Origin: Agromyces sp. SYSU T00194
GTDB taxonomy: Bacteria; Actinomycetota; Actinomycetes; Actinomycetales; Microbacteriaceae
Direction: 5' to 3'
Length of the DNA stretch: 64,000 nucleotides
Assembly: GCF_040496035.1 (NCBI RefSeq)
Contig: NZ_JBEPJZ010000001.1
Coordinates: forward strand, 124,001 to 188,000
Part shown: positions 18,245 to 26,630 of the stretch, in pieces
Numbering within the stretch: the stretch's first letter is position 1
How the letters are laid out: each line of letters begins with the position of its first letter
Translations under genes and position numbers: made by a program
Notes under the pieces: generated by a model
The model's database searches: none
What the model was told of the DNA's origin: nothing
The model's input: the letters and a program-made list of their open reading frames with translations, nothing else

Positions 18245-19474
18245 TCAGTGCCAGATGGCCCCGGCGAGCGCCGGAGCCGGTTCGGTGCGCCGCACCCGTG
18301 CGGCCGCGCGGCCGCCGAGCACGAGGTCGGACAACTCGCGCACGGCACCGTCGCCGCCGGAACGCGTGAGCACGTGGCGTGCCAGGGCGAGGGCCTCGGG
18401 CGCGGCGTCCGCCACGACCACCGGCCAGCCGACGATCCTGAGGCACCCGAGGTCGCCGACGTCGTTGCCGAGGTAGGCGATGCGACCGAGCGCCACGCCA
18501 CGGCGCTCGGCCCAGGCACGCAGGTCGACGGCCTTGTCGGCCGAGCCGTGCACGACGTCGACGCCGAGCTTCGCCGCCCGGGCCGCGACCACCGCGTGCT
18601 GCTCGACGGACAGGATGAGCATCGGGACCCCGGCCTCGCGGAGCATGCGCACCCCGTGCCCGTCGCTGCGGCTGACGCGCACGGTCTCCGCCCCGTCGCC
18701 GCCCACGTGGGCGGTGTCGTCGGTGTGCACCCCGTCGAAGTCGGTCACCACCGCGTCGACGTCGATGCACGGCACCGCGGGCACGAGCGCCGATGGCGAG
18801 ACGACGGCCGCGAGCGCGTCGGCCAGGGCGAGGTCTGCGGGCGTGTCGATCTCGAGGGCGTGCGCGTCGGGCACGAGGCGGAACCCGATACGGCCGAAGA
18901 ACCGGTGCTCGGCGCGACGGAACCCGTCGGCGCGCATCGCGTAGAAGGCGCCGGTCTCGCGGTACTCCGCCTCGCGGTCCTGCCGGCGCAGCCTGGCGCC
19001 CTCGCTGTGGTTCACGCCCGCCGCACCCCGCGGCGTGTGCCGCCACAGGAAGGCGTGGCTCTCGACCGCCGAGAAGACCACGTCGGCGTCGCCGCGCCGC
19101 ACCTCCGCCACGGCGGCGTCGAGGTCGGCGGGGTCGATGAACGGCGAGGTCGCCTGCACGAACACCAGCACCTCGGCCGTGCGCCCGCGGGCCTCGAGGG
19201 CGTCGAGCGCGTGCAGCAGCGCCGACTCGGAACTGGCCGCGTCGCCCGAGAGGTCGGCCGGGCGGTCGACGACCTCGGCTCCCGCCGCCTCGGCGGTGGC
19301 GGCGATCTCGGCGTCGTCGGTCGAGACGACCACGCGGTCGACGGATGCCGCGGCGAGCGCCGCGCGCACCGCACGCGCGACCAGCGGCACGCCCGCCACC
19401 TCGCGCAGGTTCTTGCCGGGCACGCCCTTCGAGCCGCCGCGGGCGGGGATGAGGGCGATCACCTCGGAGGGCAT
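18245..19474 (-). CDS. CMP-nonulosonate synthetase fused to a HAD phosphatase
   Basis: A 409-residue two-domain protein. Residues 1-225 form a NeuA-type cytidylyltransferase: IALIPARGGSKGVPGKNL binds CTP at 6-23, followed by QATSPF (107-112), RQDREAEYRETGAFY (164-178) and HALEIDTPADLALAD (205-219). Residues 237-409 form a KdsC-like HAD phosphatase with nucleophile D245 and D247 (TDFDGVHTDD), a SVEQHAVVAARAAKLG segment and YLGNDVGDLGCL. Vertebrate CMP-sialate synthetases have the same order. The phosphatase suggests a 9-phosphate intermediate. It is the first gene of the operon, with a leaderless promoter. Confidence 0.9.
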   Translation of the reverse strand: MPSEVIALIPARGGSKGVPGKNLREVAGVPLVARAVRAALAAASVDRVVVSTDDAEIAATAEAAGAEVVDRPADLSGDAASSESALLHALDALEARGRTAEVLVFVQATSPFIDPADLDAAVAEVRRGDADVVFSAVESHAFLWRHTPRGAAGVNHSEGARLRRQDREAEYRETGAFYAMRADGFRRAEHRFFGRIGFRLVPDAHALEIDTPADLALADALAAVVSPSALVPAVPCIDVDAVVTDFDGVHTDDTAHVGGDGAETVRVSRSDGHGVRMLREAGVPMLILSVEQHAVVAARAAKLGVDVVHGSADKAVDLRAWAERRGVALGRIAYLGNDVGDLGCLRIVGWPVVVADAAPEALALARHVLTRSGGDGAVRELSDLVLGGRAAARVRRTEPAPALAGAIWH

Positions 19475-19480
19475 GTCGCG

Positions 19481-19486
19481 AGGCTA
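19481..19486 (-). promoter_or_regulatory. -10 box of the nonulosonic acid operon (leaderless)
   Basis: TAGCCT on the minus strand lies 6 nt before the ATG at 19474. The three operon genes are closely spaced behind it and I see no other promoter inside. Confidence 0.6.
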
Positions 19487-19616
19487 GGAGCGCGAGTTGG
19501 CCCCGCGATGATCGGCGGGTGAACGGCACGGGCGGCGCCGGTGAACGGATCGGCGCTGCGCCGAGTGGAGGCATGGCTCCGCTAGCGTGTGTCGGAACGT
19601 CGAAGGAGGCCCGAGC

Positions 19617-20441
19617 ATGCGGATCCGGCCCACCCGACGCGCGCACCTCGCAGCGCTCGCCCTCGCCCCGGCCGTCGCCCTCGCCCCCGCCCTCGCCGGC
19701 TGCGCGGCCGCATCGTCGGCGGCGCGGGACGCGGCGTCGCAGGCCGCCGCACGGGCCGCGGCCGCCGACCTCGCGCGGGGCCTGTACCGGCACGGCACCG
19801 ACACGATCGACGACTACGCCCGCTGGGCGGATGCCGACACCGCCGGCGGGAGCATCGAGCTGATCGGCACCGACGCCTACGCCGGAGCGGTGCACGGCGA
19901 GCCGTTCGGCGCACTGCGGTTCCGGGTCACGCTGCGGCCCTCCGGGCAGGGCGCCCCGTACGTCGCCTGCTTCGCGTCGGAGTTCGACTACTGGGGCGTC
20001 GTGACGCCCGGCCGATCCGGCTGGGACGACGATCGCGCGGTGGCCCGCGATGTCGACTGCCCGCCGGACGCGACCCGCATCGAGCCGCCCGAGGACACCC
20101 GCACCGTGTACGTCGTGCCCGACGGCACGGAGGAACTCGTCGTCGAGGTGCTCGCGGCGGCGCCCGCATCGCCGTCGGCCGACGAGGTCGTGGCCGAGGT
20201 GCGCGAGCGGATGCCGCGGCCGACCGGCGAGCGCGAGGCGGCGTTCGCGCCCGCCGCCGTGGTGCGCGACGGCGAGATCGGCTTCGCGATGGGCGACGCC
20301 GACGACTGCCTGCTCGTCAGGCGCGACGCCCGGGGCGTGCAGGTGCTGCGCGTGCCGCGCGTGCGGCTGCTGCCGGGCGAGCTCGGCTGCGGCCCCGACA
20401 CCGCGCTGGCTCCGGACGAGCTCCTGAGCCCTCCGCACTGA
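19617..20441 (+). CDS. predicted lipoprotein of unknown function
   Basis: A 274-residue protein with a twin-arginine-containing leader (MRIRPTRRAHLAALALAP), a hydrophobic core and lipobox LAGC with the lipidated cysteine at about 29, so it should be anchored on the outer face of the membrane. The mature part starts with an alanine-rich helix and then has a mixed fold with four or five cysteines (YVACFAS, DVDCPP, DDCLL, GELGCGP) that may form disulfides. No family is recognised. AAGGAGG is about 8 nt before the ATG. It is divergent from the nonulosonic acid operon, but nothing in the sequence ties it to that pathway. Confidence 0.78.
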   Translation: MRIRPTRRAHLAALALAPAVALAPALAGCAAASSAARDAASQAAARAAAADLARGLYRHGTDTIDDYARWADADTAGGSIELIGTDAYAGAVHGEPFGALRFRVTLRPSGQGAPYVACFASEFDYWGVVTPGRSGWDDDRAVARDVDCPPDATRIEPPEDTRTVYVVPDGTEELVVEVLAAAPASPSADEVVAEVRERMPRPTGEREAAFAPAAVVRDGEIGFAMGDADDCLLVRRDARGVQVLRVPRVRLLPGELGCGPDTALAPDELLSPPH

Positions 20442-20476
20442 GCGGGCGCCGCACCGACCCGACGCACGGGCACGGC

Positions 20477-20482
20477 TACGGT
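20477..20482 (+). promoter_or_regulatory. -10 box of the TauE-type permease gene (leaderless)
   Basis: TACGGT is 7 nt upstream of the GTG at 20490. It supports 20490 over the in-frame GTG at 20481, which lies inside the -10 element. Confidence 0.5.
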
Positions 20483-20489
20483 GGAACCC

Positions 20490-21230
20490 GTGCCCGACCT
20501 GACCGCCCTCGCCTGGGCGCTGCTCGCGTTCTCGGCGTTCATGGTCGGGGTCTCGAAGACCGCGCTCCCCGGCGCGAACACCATCTCGATCGCCCTGTTC
20601 GCGGCCGTGCTGCCGTCGCGTGCGTCGACGGGCGCGCTGCTGCTGCTCCTGATCGTCGGCGACGTGCTCGCGCTCTGGCTCTACCGTCGGCACGCCGACT
20701 GGGGCGCGCTCGTGCGGCTCGCGCCGGCGGTCGGCGTCGGCATCGTGCTCGGCGTGCTCTTCCTCGCCGTCGCCGACGACGCCTGGGTGCGCCGGGTGAT
20801 CGCCGTGATCCTCCTGCTCGTGATCGCGTTCACGCTCTGGCGACGGTGGCGCACGTCGGCCGACGCACCGGTCGGCGGGCGTGTGGCCGCCTGGGGCTAC
20901 GGCTCGCTCGGCGGGTTCACCACGATGGTCGCGAACGCGGGCGGCCCGGTGATGACGATGTACTTCCTCGCGTCGCGCTTCCCGGCGGCCGCCTTCCTCG
21001 GCACCGCGGCCTGGTTCTTCGCGATCGTGAACCTCGTGAAGGTGCCGTTCTCGATCGGGCTCGGCATCATCACGCCCGCGACGCTCCTGCTCGACATCGT
21101 GCTCGTGCCGGCCGTGCTCGTCGGCGGTCTGGTCGGTCGCAGCCTGATGCGACGGATGCCGCAGCGGGTGTTCGAGCGGATCGTGATCGTGCTGACCGTG
21201 GCCGGCGCGCTCTACCTGCTGTTCCTGTAG
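20490..21230 (+). CDS. TauE/SafE-family (sulfite exporter-type) permease
   Basis: A 246-residue membrane protein with about eight hydrophobic segments. It has the two half-repeats typical of TauE/SafE: MVGVSKTALPGANTISIALFA in the first half and GSLGGFTTMVANAGGPVMTMYFLA in the second. Family members move organosulfur compounds or other anions; the substrate here is unknown. It stands alone and converges on folD, with a stem-loop between the two stop codons. Confidence 0.85.
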   Translation: MPDLTALAWALLAFSAFMVGVSKTALPGANTISIALFAAVLPSRASTGALLLLLIVGDVLALWLYRRHADWGALVRLAPAVGVGIVLGVLFLAVADDAWVRRVIAVILLLVIAFTLWRRWRTSADAPVGGRVAAWGYGSLGGFTTMVANAGGPVMTMYFLASRFPAAAFLGTAAWFFAIVNLVKVPFSIGLGIITPATLLLDIVLVPAVLVGGLVGRSLMRRMPQRVFERIVIVLTVAGALYLLFL

Positions 21231-21249
21231 GGCTGCTGCGGCCGGGGAA

Positions 21250-21268
21250 GCCGCGGGGCGACCGCGGC
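21250..21268. terminator. bidirectional terminator-like hairpin between the TauE-type gene and folD
   Basis: GCCGCGG and CCGCGGC form a perfect 7-bp stem with a 5-nt loop in the 43-nt gap between convergent genes. There is no T-tract on either strand, so if it terminates it does so as a GC-only hairpin or with Rho. Confidence 0.45.
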
Positions 21269-21273
21269 CCGTG

Positions 21274-22155
21274 CTACCGCAGCCGGAGCTCGGCGGCCTT
21301 CACCACGTTCGCGAGCAGCATCGCCCGGGTCATCGGCCCCACGCCGCCGGGGTTCGGCGACAGGTGGCCGGCGACCTCCGCGACCGCCGGGTGGACGTCG
21401 CCCGTGATCCGGCCCTTGCCGGTCTCCTCGTCGGGCACGCGCGAGACGCCCACGTCGAGCACCGCGGCACCCGGCTTGACCCAGTCGGGCTGCACGAGGT
21501 GCGGCACGCCGACGGCCGCCACGACGATGTCGGCCCGGCGCACCTCGGCGGCCAGGTCGGCGGTGCGCGAGTGGGTGAGGGTCACCGTCGCATCCAGCCC
21601 CTTGCGGGTGAAGAGCAGCCCGAGCGGGCGCCCGACCGTGATGCCGCGCCCGATCACGACCACGTTGCGACCGCGGATCGGCACGTCGTAGCGCTGCAGC
21701 ATCTCGACGATGCCCGCGGGCGTGCACGGCAGGGGCGACTGCAGCTCGCCCTCGATGCCGAGCACGAGCCGGCCGAGGTTGGTCGGATGCAGGCCGTCGG
21801 CGTCCTTGTCGGGGTCGACGAGTTCGAGCATGGCGTTCTCGTCGTGACCCGGCGGCAGCGGCAGCTGCACGATGTAGCCGGTGACCTCGCGGGCCGAGTT
21901 CAGGTCGGCGATCGCGGCCCGCACGTCGGCGGAGGTGGCCGCCGCGGGCAGGTCGATGCGGATCGACTCGATGCCGACCTCGGCGCAGTCGCGGTGCTTG
22001 CCGGCGACGTACCAGCGCGAGCCCGGGTCGTCGCCGACGAGCAGCGTGCCGAGCCCCGGCACGATGCCGTGCTCGCGCAGGTTGTCGATGCGCGAGCGCA
22101 GCTCGTTCTTGATGGCCGTCGCCGTGGCGACCCCGTCCAGCCTGACCGCGGTCAT
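21274..22155 (-). CDS. folD: bifunctional methylenetetrahydrofolate dehydrogenase/cyclohydrolase
   Basis: A 293-residue enzyme that converts 5,10-methylene-THF to 10-formyl-THF with NADP. Clear family parts are a [23 protein letters not shown] start with the catalytic lysine, a [14 protein letters not shown] segment, [29 protein letters not shown] for the dinucleotide, and the C-terminal [18 protein letters not shown]. The start follows the glyA stop by 4 nt, so both enzymes are made from one message under the riboswitch upstream of glyA. Confidence 0.96.
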   Translation of the reverse strand: MTAVRLDGVATATAIKNELRSRIDNLREHGIVPGLGTLLVGDDPGSRWYVAGKHRDCAEVGIESIRIDLPAAATSADVRAAIADLNSAREVTGYIVQLPLPPGHDENAMLELVDPDKDADGLHPTNLGRLVLGIEGELQSPLPCTPAGIVEMLQRYDVPIRGRNVVVIGRGITVGRPLGLLFTRKGLDATVTLTHSRTADLAAEVRRADIVVAAVGVPHLVQPDWVKPGAAVLDVGVSRVPDEETGKGRITGDVHPAVAEVAGHLSPNPGGVGPMTRAMLLANVVKAAELRLR

Positions 22156-22159
22156 GCGG

Positions 22160-23434
22160 CTACTGCTCGAGGCCGGGGTAGAGCGGGAAGCGCGCGGTGA
22201 GCGCTTCGACGCGCGAGCGCAGGGCGGCGACGTCGGCGCCGGGCTTCAGGGCCTCGGCGATGACGTCGGCCACCTCGACGAACTCGGTGTCGCCGAAGCC
22301 GCGCGTCGCGAGCGCGGGCGTGCCGATGCGCAGGCCGGAGGTGACCATCGGCGGGCGCGGGTCGAACGGCACCGCGTTGCGGTTCACCGTGATGAGCGCC
22401 GAGTGCAGGATGTCCTCGGCCTGCTGGCCGTCGAGCTCGGAGGTGCGCAGGTCGGCGAGCACGAGGTGCACGTCGGTGCCGCCCGTGAGCACGTCGACGC
22501 CCGCGGCGCGGGTGTCGTCGGCGGTGAGGCGCTCGGCGAGGATCTGCGCGCCGCGGATGGTGCGCGCCTGCCGGTCGCGGAACTCCTCCGACGCGGCGAT
22601 CTTGAACGCGGTCGCCTTGGCGGCGATGACGTGCATGAGCGGGCCGCCCTGCTGGCCGGGGAAGACGTTGGAGTTGAGCTTGCGGGCCAGCTCGGTGTCG
22701 CGGCTCACGATGAAGCCCGAGCGCGGGCCGCCGATGGTCTTGTGCACGGTCGACGAGACCACGTCGGCGTGCGGCACGGGCGACGGGTGCAGTCCTGCGG
22801 CGACGAGACCGGCGAAGTGCGCCATGTCGACCCAGAGCTTCGCGCCGACCTCGTCGGCGATCTCGCGGAACGCGGCGAAGTCGAGCTGGCGCGGGTAGGC
22901 CGACCAGCCGGCGATGATGACCTGCGGCTTGTGCTCGCGTGCCCTGTCGCGCACGACGTCCATGTCGACGAGGAACGTCTCGGGGTCGACGCCGTAGGAG
23001 ACGGCGTTGTAGAGCTTGCCCGAGAAGTTCAGCTTCATGCCGTGGGTGAGGTGGCCGCCGTGGGCGAGCTCGAGGCCGAGGATGGTGTCGCCGGGCGTGG
23101 CGATGGCCGAGAGCACGGCGGCGTTCGCGGTCGCGCCCGAGTGGGGCTGCACGTTGGCGTACTCGGCGCCGAAGAGCGACTTCGCGCGGTCGATGGCGAG
23201 CTGCTCGGCGACGTCGACGTACTCGCAGCCGCCGTAGTAGCGGCGTCCCGGGTAGCCCTCGGCGTACTTGTTGGTGAGCACCGAGCCCTGCGACTGCAGC
23301 ACCGAGACGGGCACGAAGTTCTCGCTCGCGATCATCTCCAGGTAGTCGCGCTGGCGACCGAGTTCCTGCTCGAGGACGGCGGCGATCTCGGGGTCGACGA
23401 CCTCGAGCGGCTGGTTGAAGACGGACTCTGCCAA
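22160..23434 (-). CDS. glyA: serine hydroxymethyltransferase
   Basis: A 424-residue PLP enzyme that interconverts serine plus THF and glycine plus methylene-THF. Motifs visible are [58 protein letters not shown] and the PLP lysine in [16 protein letters not shown]. The start is taken as TTG at 23434, since GAAGGAG is 6 nt upstream and the family N-terminus begins there; the upstream in-frame ATG falls within the leader RNA. It is the first gene of glyA-folD. Confidence 0.95.
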   Translation of the reverse strand: MAESVFNQPLEVVDPEIAAVLEQELGRQRDYLEMIASENFVPVSVLQSQGSVLTNKYAEGYPGRRYYGGCEYVDVAEQLAIDRAKSLFGAEYANVQPHSGATANAAVLSAIATPGDTILGLELAHGGHLTHGMKLNFSGKLYNAVSYGVDPETFLVDMDVVRDRAREHKPQVIIAGWSAYPRQLDFAAFREIADEVGAKLWVDMAHFAGLVAAGLHPSPVPHADVVSSTVHKTIGGPRSGFIVSRDTELARKLNSNVFPGQQGGPLMHVIAAKATAFKIAASEEFRDRQARTIRGAQILAERLTADDTRAAGVDVLTGGTDVHLVLADLRTSELDGQQAEDILHSALITVNRNAVPFDPRPPMVTSGLRIGTPALATRGFGDTEFVEVADVIAEALKPGADVAALRSRVEALTARFPLYPGLEQ

Positions 23435-23468
23435 GGCTGGCTCCTTCAGGACACGCGTACCGGATGGT

Positions 23469-23502
23469 GGATGCTGCCGCGGCGACTCGCGCCGAGGCAT
23501 CC
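23469..23502 (-). promoter_or_regulatory. candidate expression platform hairpin of the ZTP riboswitch
   Basis: Downstream of the aptamer, CGGCG-n5-CGCCG (23480-23494) is enclosed by GGATGC/GCATCC arms (23497-23502 with 23469-23474). The arm CGGATGC (23503-23497, read on the minus strand) can pair instead with GCATCCG inside the aptamer linker (23530-23524). That gives two exclusive folds. There is no U-tract, so control of Rho access or of translation is more likely than simple intrinsic termination. Confidence 0.5.
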
Positions 23503-23580
23503 GCTCCGGCCCAGGCGAACGGTCGGATGCGTGCCAGTCGCTCCCCGATGGTCACCCATCTCAACGCCAGTCGCGACGCC
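23501..23580 (-). promoter_or_regulatory. ZTP (pfl) riboswitch aptamer upstream of glyA-folD
   Basis: On the minus strand the leader matches the ZTP/ZMP aptamer. P1 is GUCGC (23577-23573) with GCGAC (23541-23537). P2 is GAUGG/CCAUC around a GUGA turn. The conserved CUGGCG follows P1, GGGGAGCGAC closes the first domain, and the diagnostic CGCCUGGGC (23517-23509) lies in a CCGUUC/GAGCGG hairpin (P3). A TATGCT -10 box (23585-23590) puts the transcript start about 23578. The class senses the purine intermediate ZTP, a signal of low 10-formyl-THF, which fits glyA-folD. Confidence 0.9.
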
Positions 23581-23651
23581 TGACAGCATAGCAACGGATG
23601 CCTCGGAACCCGCGGCTCACCGACCTCCCGCCGCGACGGTCCGCGTGGGAC

Positions 23652-23674
23652 AATAGTTAGGATTCCTGCCTATT
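23652..23674. promoter_or_regulatory. dyad operator and -10 box before the GH20 gene
   Basis: The interrupted palindrome AATAG-nn-AGGA-n-TCCT-nn-CTATT matches in 18 of 22 paired positions. It contains TAGGAT (23658-23663), the likely -10 box of the GH20-nagA unit. A dyad placed on the -10 should bind a repressor. A GntR- or ROK-type amino-sugar regulator is plausible, but the motif differs from the ROK palindrome at 41681. Confidence 0.5.
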
Positions 23675-23684
23675 GAGTGAACGG

Positions 23685-25223
23685 ATGCCGACGATGCCAC
23701 TGCCCGCCCTCATCCCCGCACCGGTCTCGGTCGAGGCGCCCGACGGCGCGGCGCCGTTCGTGCTCGAGCCGGGCGCGCGCGTGGTCGTCGCCCACGACGA
23801 CGCGCGGCCGGTCGGCGGGCTCCTCGCGGACCTGCTCGGTCGCGCGACCGGCGGCGCACCCGCGGTGGTGCACGACCCGGCGCGGCGCGGCGACCTCGTG
23901 CTCGAGCTCGACGCCGCCGCCGCGGACGACGACGAGGGCTACCGGCTCGAGGTCGCCGACTCCGGCGTGCGCATCGCCGCGCCGCACCCCTCGGGGCTGC
24001 ACCACGGCGTGCAGACGCTGCGCCAGCTGCTGCCCGTCGCGCTCGAGGCATCCGCCGGCCCCGACCCCGTGCCGGTCGCCGTGCCGGCCGTGCGCATCGC
24101 CGACGCCCCGCGCTTCGCCTACCGCGGCGTCATGCTCGACGTCGCCCGTCGCTTCTTCACGGTCGAGCAGGTCGAGCGCCTCATCGACGAGGTCGCGCTC
24201 CTGAAGGTCAACCACCTCCACCTGCACCTCACCGACGACCAGGGCTGGCGCATCGCGGTCGAGGCGTACCCCGCGCTCACCGGCGTGGGCGCCTCGACCT
24301 CGGTCGACGGACGGGGCGGCGGCCACTACTCCGCGGCCGACTACGCGCGCATCGTCGCCCACGCGGCATCCCGCCACCTCACGGTCGTGCCCGAGGTCGA
24401 CCTGCCGGGGCACACCCATGCCGCGCTGTCCGCGGTGCCCGAGCTGCACCCCGACGGCGTCGCGCCGGAGCCGTACGAGGGCGTCGACGTCGGCTTCTCG
24501 GGGCTCGACCCGCACCTGCCCGCCACGTGGGCCTTCGTGGAGCGCGTGCTCGGCGAGGTCGCGGCGATGACGCCCGGACCGTACCTGCACATCGGCGGCG
24601 ACGAGTCGCTCGCCACGAGCGACGCCGACTACCTCGCGTTCGTCGCCCGCGCGACGGCGATCGCCGCGGGCACCGGCAAGACCGTGATCGGCTGGCACGA
24701 GCTCGGGCGCTCACCCGAGCTGCCGCGCGGCACGATCGGGCAGTACTGGAGCTGGACCACCCCGCAGGACGACAGCGCGGCGCGCACCCGATCGTTCGTC
24801 GCGCAGGGCGGCCGGGTCATCCTGTCGCCGTCGGACGTGGCCTACCTGGACATCTCGTACCCCGACGGCGGCGACGGCCCGGGCGGCCGGCCCCTCGGAC
24901 AGGACTGGGCGAACGGCCCGACCTCGCTCGCCGACGCGTACGGCTGGGACCCCGCGCGCATCGTGCCCGGGCTGGCGGAGGCCGACATCCTGGGCATCGA
25001 GGCACCCCTCTGGACCGAGACGATCCGCACGCTGCCCGAGGCCGAGTGGATGCTCTTCCCGCGCCTCGCCGCGGTCGCGGAGATCGCCTGGTCGCCCGCC
25101 TCGCCCGAGCGCGACCTCGACGGGTTCGCGCGACGCCTCGACGCGTTCCGTGCCCGTCTCGACGCCATGGGCGTCGCCTGCGGGCCGACCGGCACGGGCG
25201 CGGCGCATAGGGTGGCCGGGTGA
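23685..25223 (+). CDS. GH20 beta-N-acetylhexosaminidase
   Basis: A 512-residue family 20 glycoside hydrolase that removes terminal GlcNAc or GalNAc. An N-terminal GH20b-type domain (residues 1-135) precedes the TIM barrel, which has FAYRGVMLDVARRFF, LLKVNHLHLHLTDDQGWRI, VVPEVDLPGHTHAAL, the catalytic Asp-Glu pair in HIGGDES, GQYWSW and the C-terminal EAPLWTETI. No signal peptide is seen, so it is probably cytoplasmic and acts on imported oligosaccharides. ATGs at 23685 and 23694 and a TTG at 23673 are in frame; 23685 is chosen, about 15 nt after the predicted transcript start. The nagA start overlaps its stop (GTGA). Confidence 0.92.
   Translation: MPTMPLPALIPAPVSVEAPDGAAPFVLEPGARVVVAHDDARPVGGLLADLLGRATGGAPAVVHDPARRGDLVLELDAAAADDDEGYRLEVADSGVRIAAPHPSGLHHGVQTLRQLLPVALEASAGPDPVPVAVPAVRIADAPRFAYRGVMLDVARRFFTVEQVERLIDEVALLKVNHLHLHLTDDQGWRIAVEAYPALTGVGASTSVDGRGGGHYSAADYARIVAHAASRHLTVVPEVDLPGHTHAALSAVPELHPDGVAPEPYEGVDVGFSGLDPHLPATWAFVERVLGEVAAMTPGPYLHIGGDESLATSDADYLAFVARATAIAAGTGKTVIGWHELGRSPELPRGTIGQYWSWTTPQDDSAARTRSFVAQGGRVILSPSDVAYLDISYPDGGDGPGGRPLGQDWANGPTSLADAYGWDPARIVPGLAEADILGIEAPLWTETIRTLPEAEWMLFPRLAAVAEIAWSPASPERDLDGFARRLDAFRARLDAMGVACGPTGTGAAHRVAG
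25208..25213 (+). promoter_or_regulatory. internal -10 box before nagA
   Basis: TAGGGT lies within the last codons of the GH20 gene, 6 nt before the nagA GTG. It suggests a second, leaderless nagA transcript independent of the GH20 operator. Confidence 0.45.
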
Positions 25224-26368
25224 GCACCGTCATCCACTCCGCCCGCCGCGCGGGAAGCGGCGACGTCCTCGTCGACGCCTGGGTGCGATTCGCCGACGGC
25301 GTGGTCGCCGAGACCGGGCGCGGCGACGGCTGGCGCGCGCACGCGGGCGCCGACACGACGGTGACGGATGCCGCGGGGCGCTGGCTCGTGCCCGGCTTCG
25401 TCGACCTGCACTGCCACGGCGCGGGCGGCGCCTCGTTCGACGAGGGACCCGAGGCGATCGCGACGGCGCTCGCGGTGCACCGGCGCCACGGAGCGACCCG
25501 CTCGGTGCTCTCGCTCGTCTCCGCGCCCGCGGATGCGCTCACCGAACGGCTCGCCGTCGTGCGCGATGCCGCCCGCGCCGACCCGCGCGTGCTCGGCAGT
25601 CACCTCGAGGGGCCGTTCCTGCAGCCCGAGTACCGCGGCGCACACGACCCCGCGGCACTCGTCGCCCCCGATGCGGCCGCCGTCGACCGCCTGCTCGAGG
25701 CCGCCGACGGCACGCTCCGCATGGTCACCATCGCGCCGGAACTGCCCGGCGCGCTCGACGCGATCGCGCGCCTCGTCGCCGCCGAGGTGACGGTCGCCGT
25801 CGGGCACACCGCGGCCACGTTCGACCAGGCGCTCGCGGCGTTCGACGCCGGCGCCTCCGTGCTCACCCACGCCTTCAACGCCATGCCCGGCATCGGCCAT
25901 CGCGCACCCGGGCCCATCGCGGCCGCGATGCGCGAGTCGCACGTCACCCTCGAGATCATCAACGACGGCGTGCACGTGCACCCCGAGGTCGTGCGCCTCG
26001 CGTTCCTCGGTGCGCCCGGCCGCGTCGCGCTCGTGACCGACGCGATGTCGGCCACCGGGGTCGGCGACGGCGAGGCCGTGCTCGGCGGGCTCGAGGTCGT
26101 CGTCGCCGACGGCGTCGCCCGCCTGCGCGACGGCGGCGCCATCGCGGGCTCCACCCTCACGCTCGACGACGCCGTGCGGCGCACGGTCGTCGACTGCCGC
26201 ATCGACCCGGTGCAGGCGATCGATGCGGCGACGGTCGCGCCCGCCGCGGCGATCGGCCGCTCGGTCGACCTCGGCAGGCTCGAGCCGGGCTGCGCCGCCG
26301 ACGCCGTGCTGCTCGACGACGCGCTGCGGGTCCAGCAGGTCGTCAGCTCGGGGCATCCGCTCGCCTGA
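25220..26368 (+). CDS. nagA: N-acetylglucosamine-6-phosphate deacetylase
   Basis: A 382-residue amidohydrolase that splits GlcNAc-6-P into glucosamine-6-P and acetate. Metal-site and substrate motifs are VDLHCHGAGG near residue 68, SHLEGPFLQPEYRGAH with the metal glutamate, VAVGHTAATFDQ, LTHAFNAMPGIGHRAPG, NDGVHVHPEV and the catalytic aspartate in VTDAMSATG. The GTG overlaps the GH20 stop. The product feeds NagB, encoded about 8 kb away in a second amino-sugar operon. Confidence 0.95.
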   Translation: MSTVIHSARRAGSGDVLVDAWVRFADGVVAETGRGDGWRAHAGADTTVTDAAGRWLVPGFVDLHCHGAGGASFDEGPEAIATALAVHRRHGATRSVLSLVSAPADALTERLAVVRDAARADPRVLGSHLEGPFLQPEYRGAHDPAALVAPDAAAVDRLLEAADGTLRMVTIAPELPGALDAIARLVAAEVTVAVGHTAATFDQALAAFDAGASVLTHAFNAMPGIGHRAPGPIAAAMRESHVTLEIINDGVHVHPEVVRLAFLGAPGRVALVTDAMSATGVGDGEAVLGGLEVVVADGVARLRDGGAIAGSTLTLDDAVRRTVVDCRIDPVQAIDAATVAPAAAIGRSVDLGRLEPGCAADAVLLDDALRVQQVVSSGHPLA

Positions 26369-26394
26369 TCCGCCGGGTCCTGCGACGAGGGGGC

Positions 26395-26422
26395 CCGGGG
26401 GCGTGTTCCCCATCGCCCCCGG
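26395..26422 (+). terminator. terminator-like hairpin after nagA
   Basis: CCGGGGGCG and CGCCCCCGG form a perfect 9-bp stem with a 10-nt loop, 27 nt after the nagA stop. No T-tract follows. The rest of the 262-nt gap to the sigma gene shows no further gene. Confidence 0.5.
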
Positions 26423-26630
26423 ACCCGGCCCGTCGGTTCCGCTCCCCCGAGCGGACTCCACGCGCTCCCCCCGAGCGGGCCGCGTGCGCCCCTCACCCGA
26501 AGAGATGCGGCGTCGGCGGTTTCATGACGCGGGTTCCGCGACGAATGCGACACGACGAGGTTCCTGAGCGAACTTCGCGAATCTCTGGTGGAATGGCTGG
26601 TACCCGAACCGAATACCCCCGAGAGCCCGC

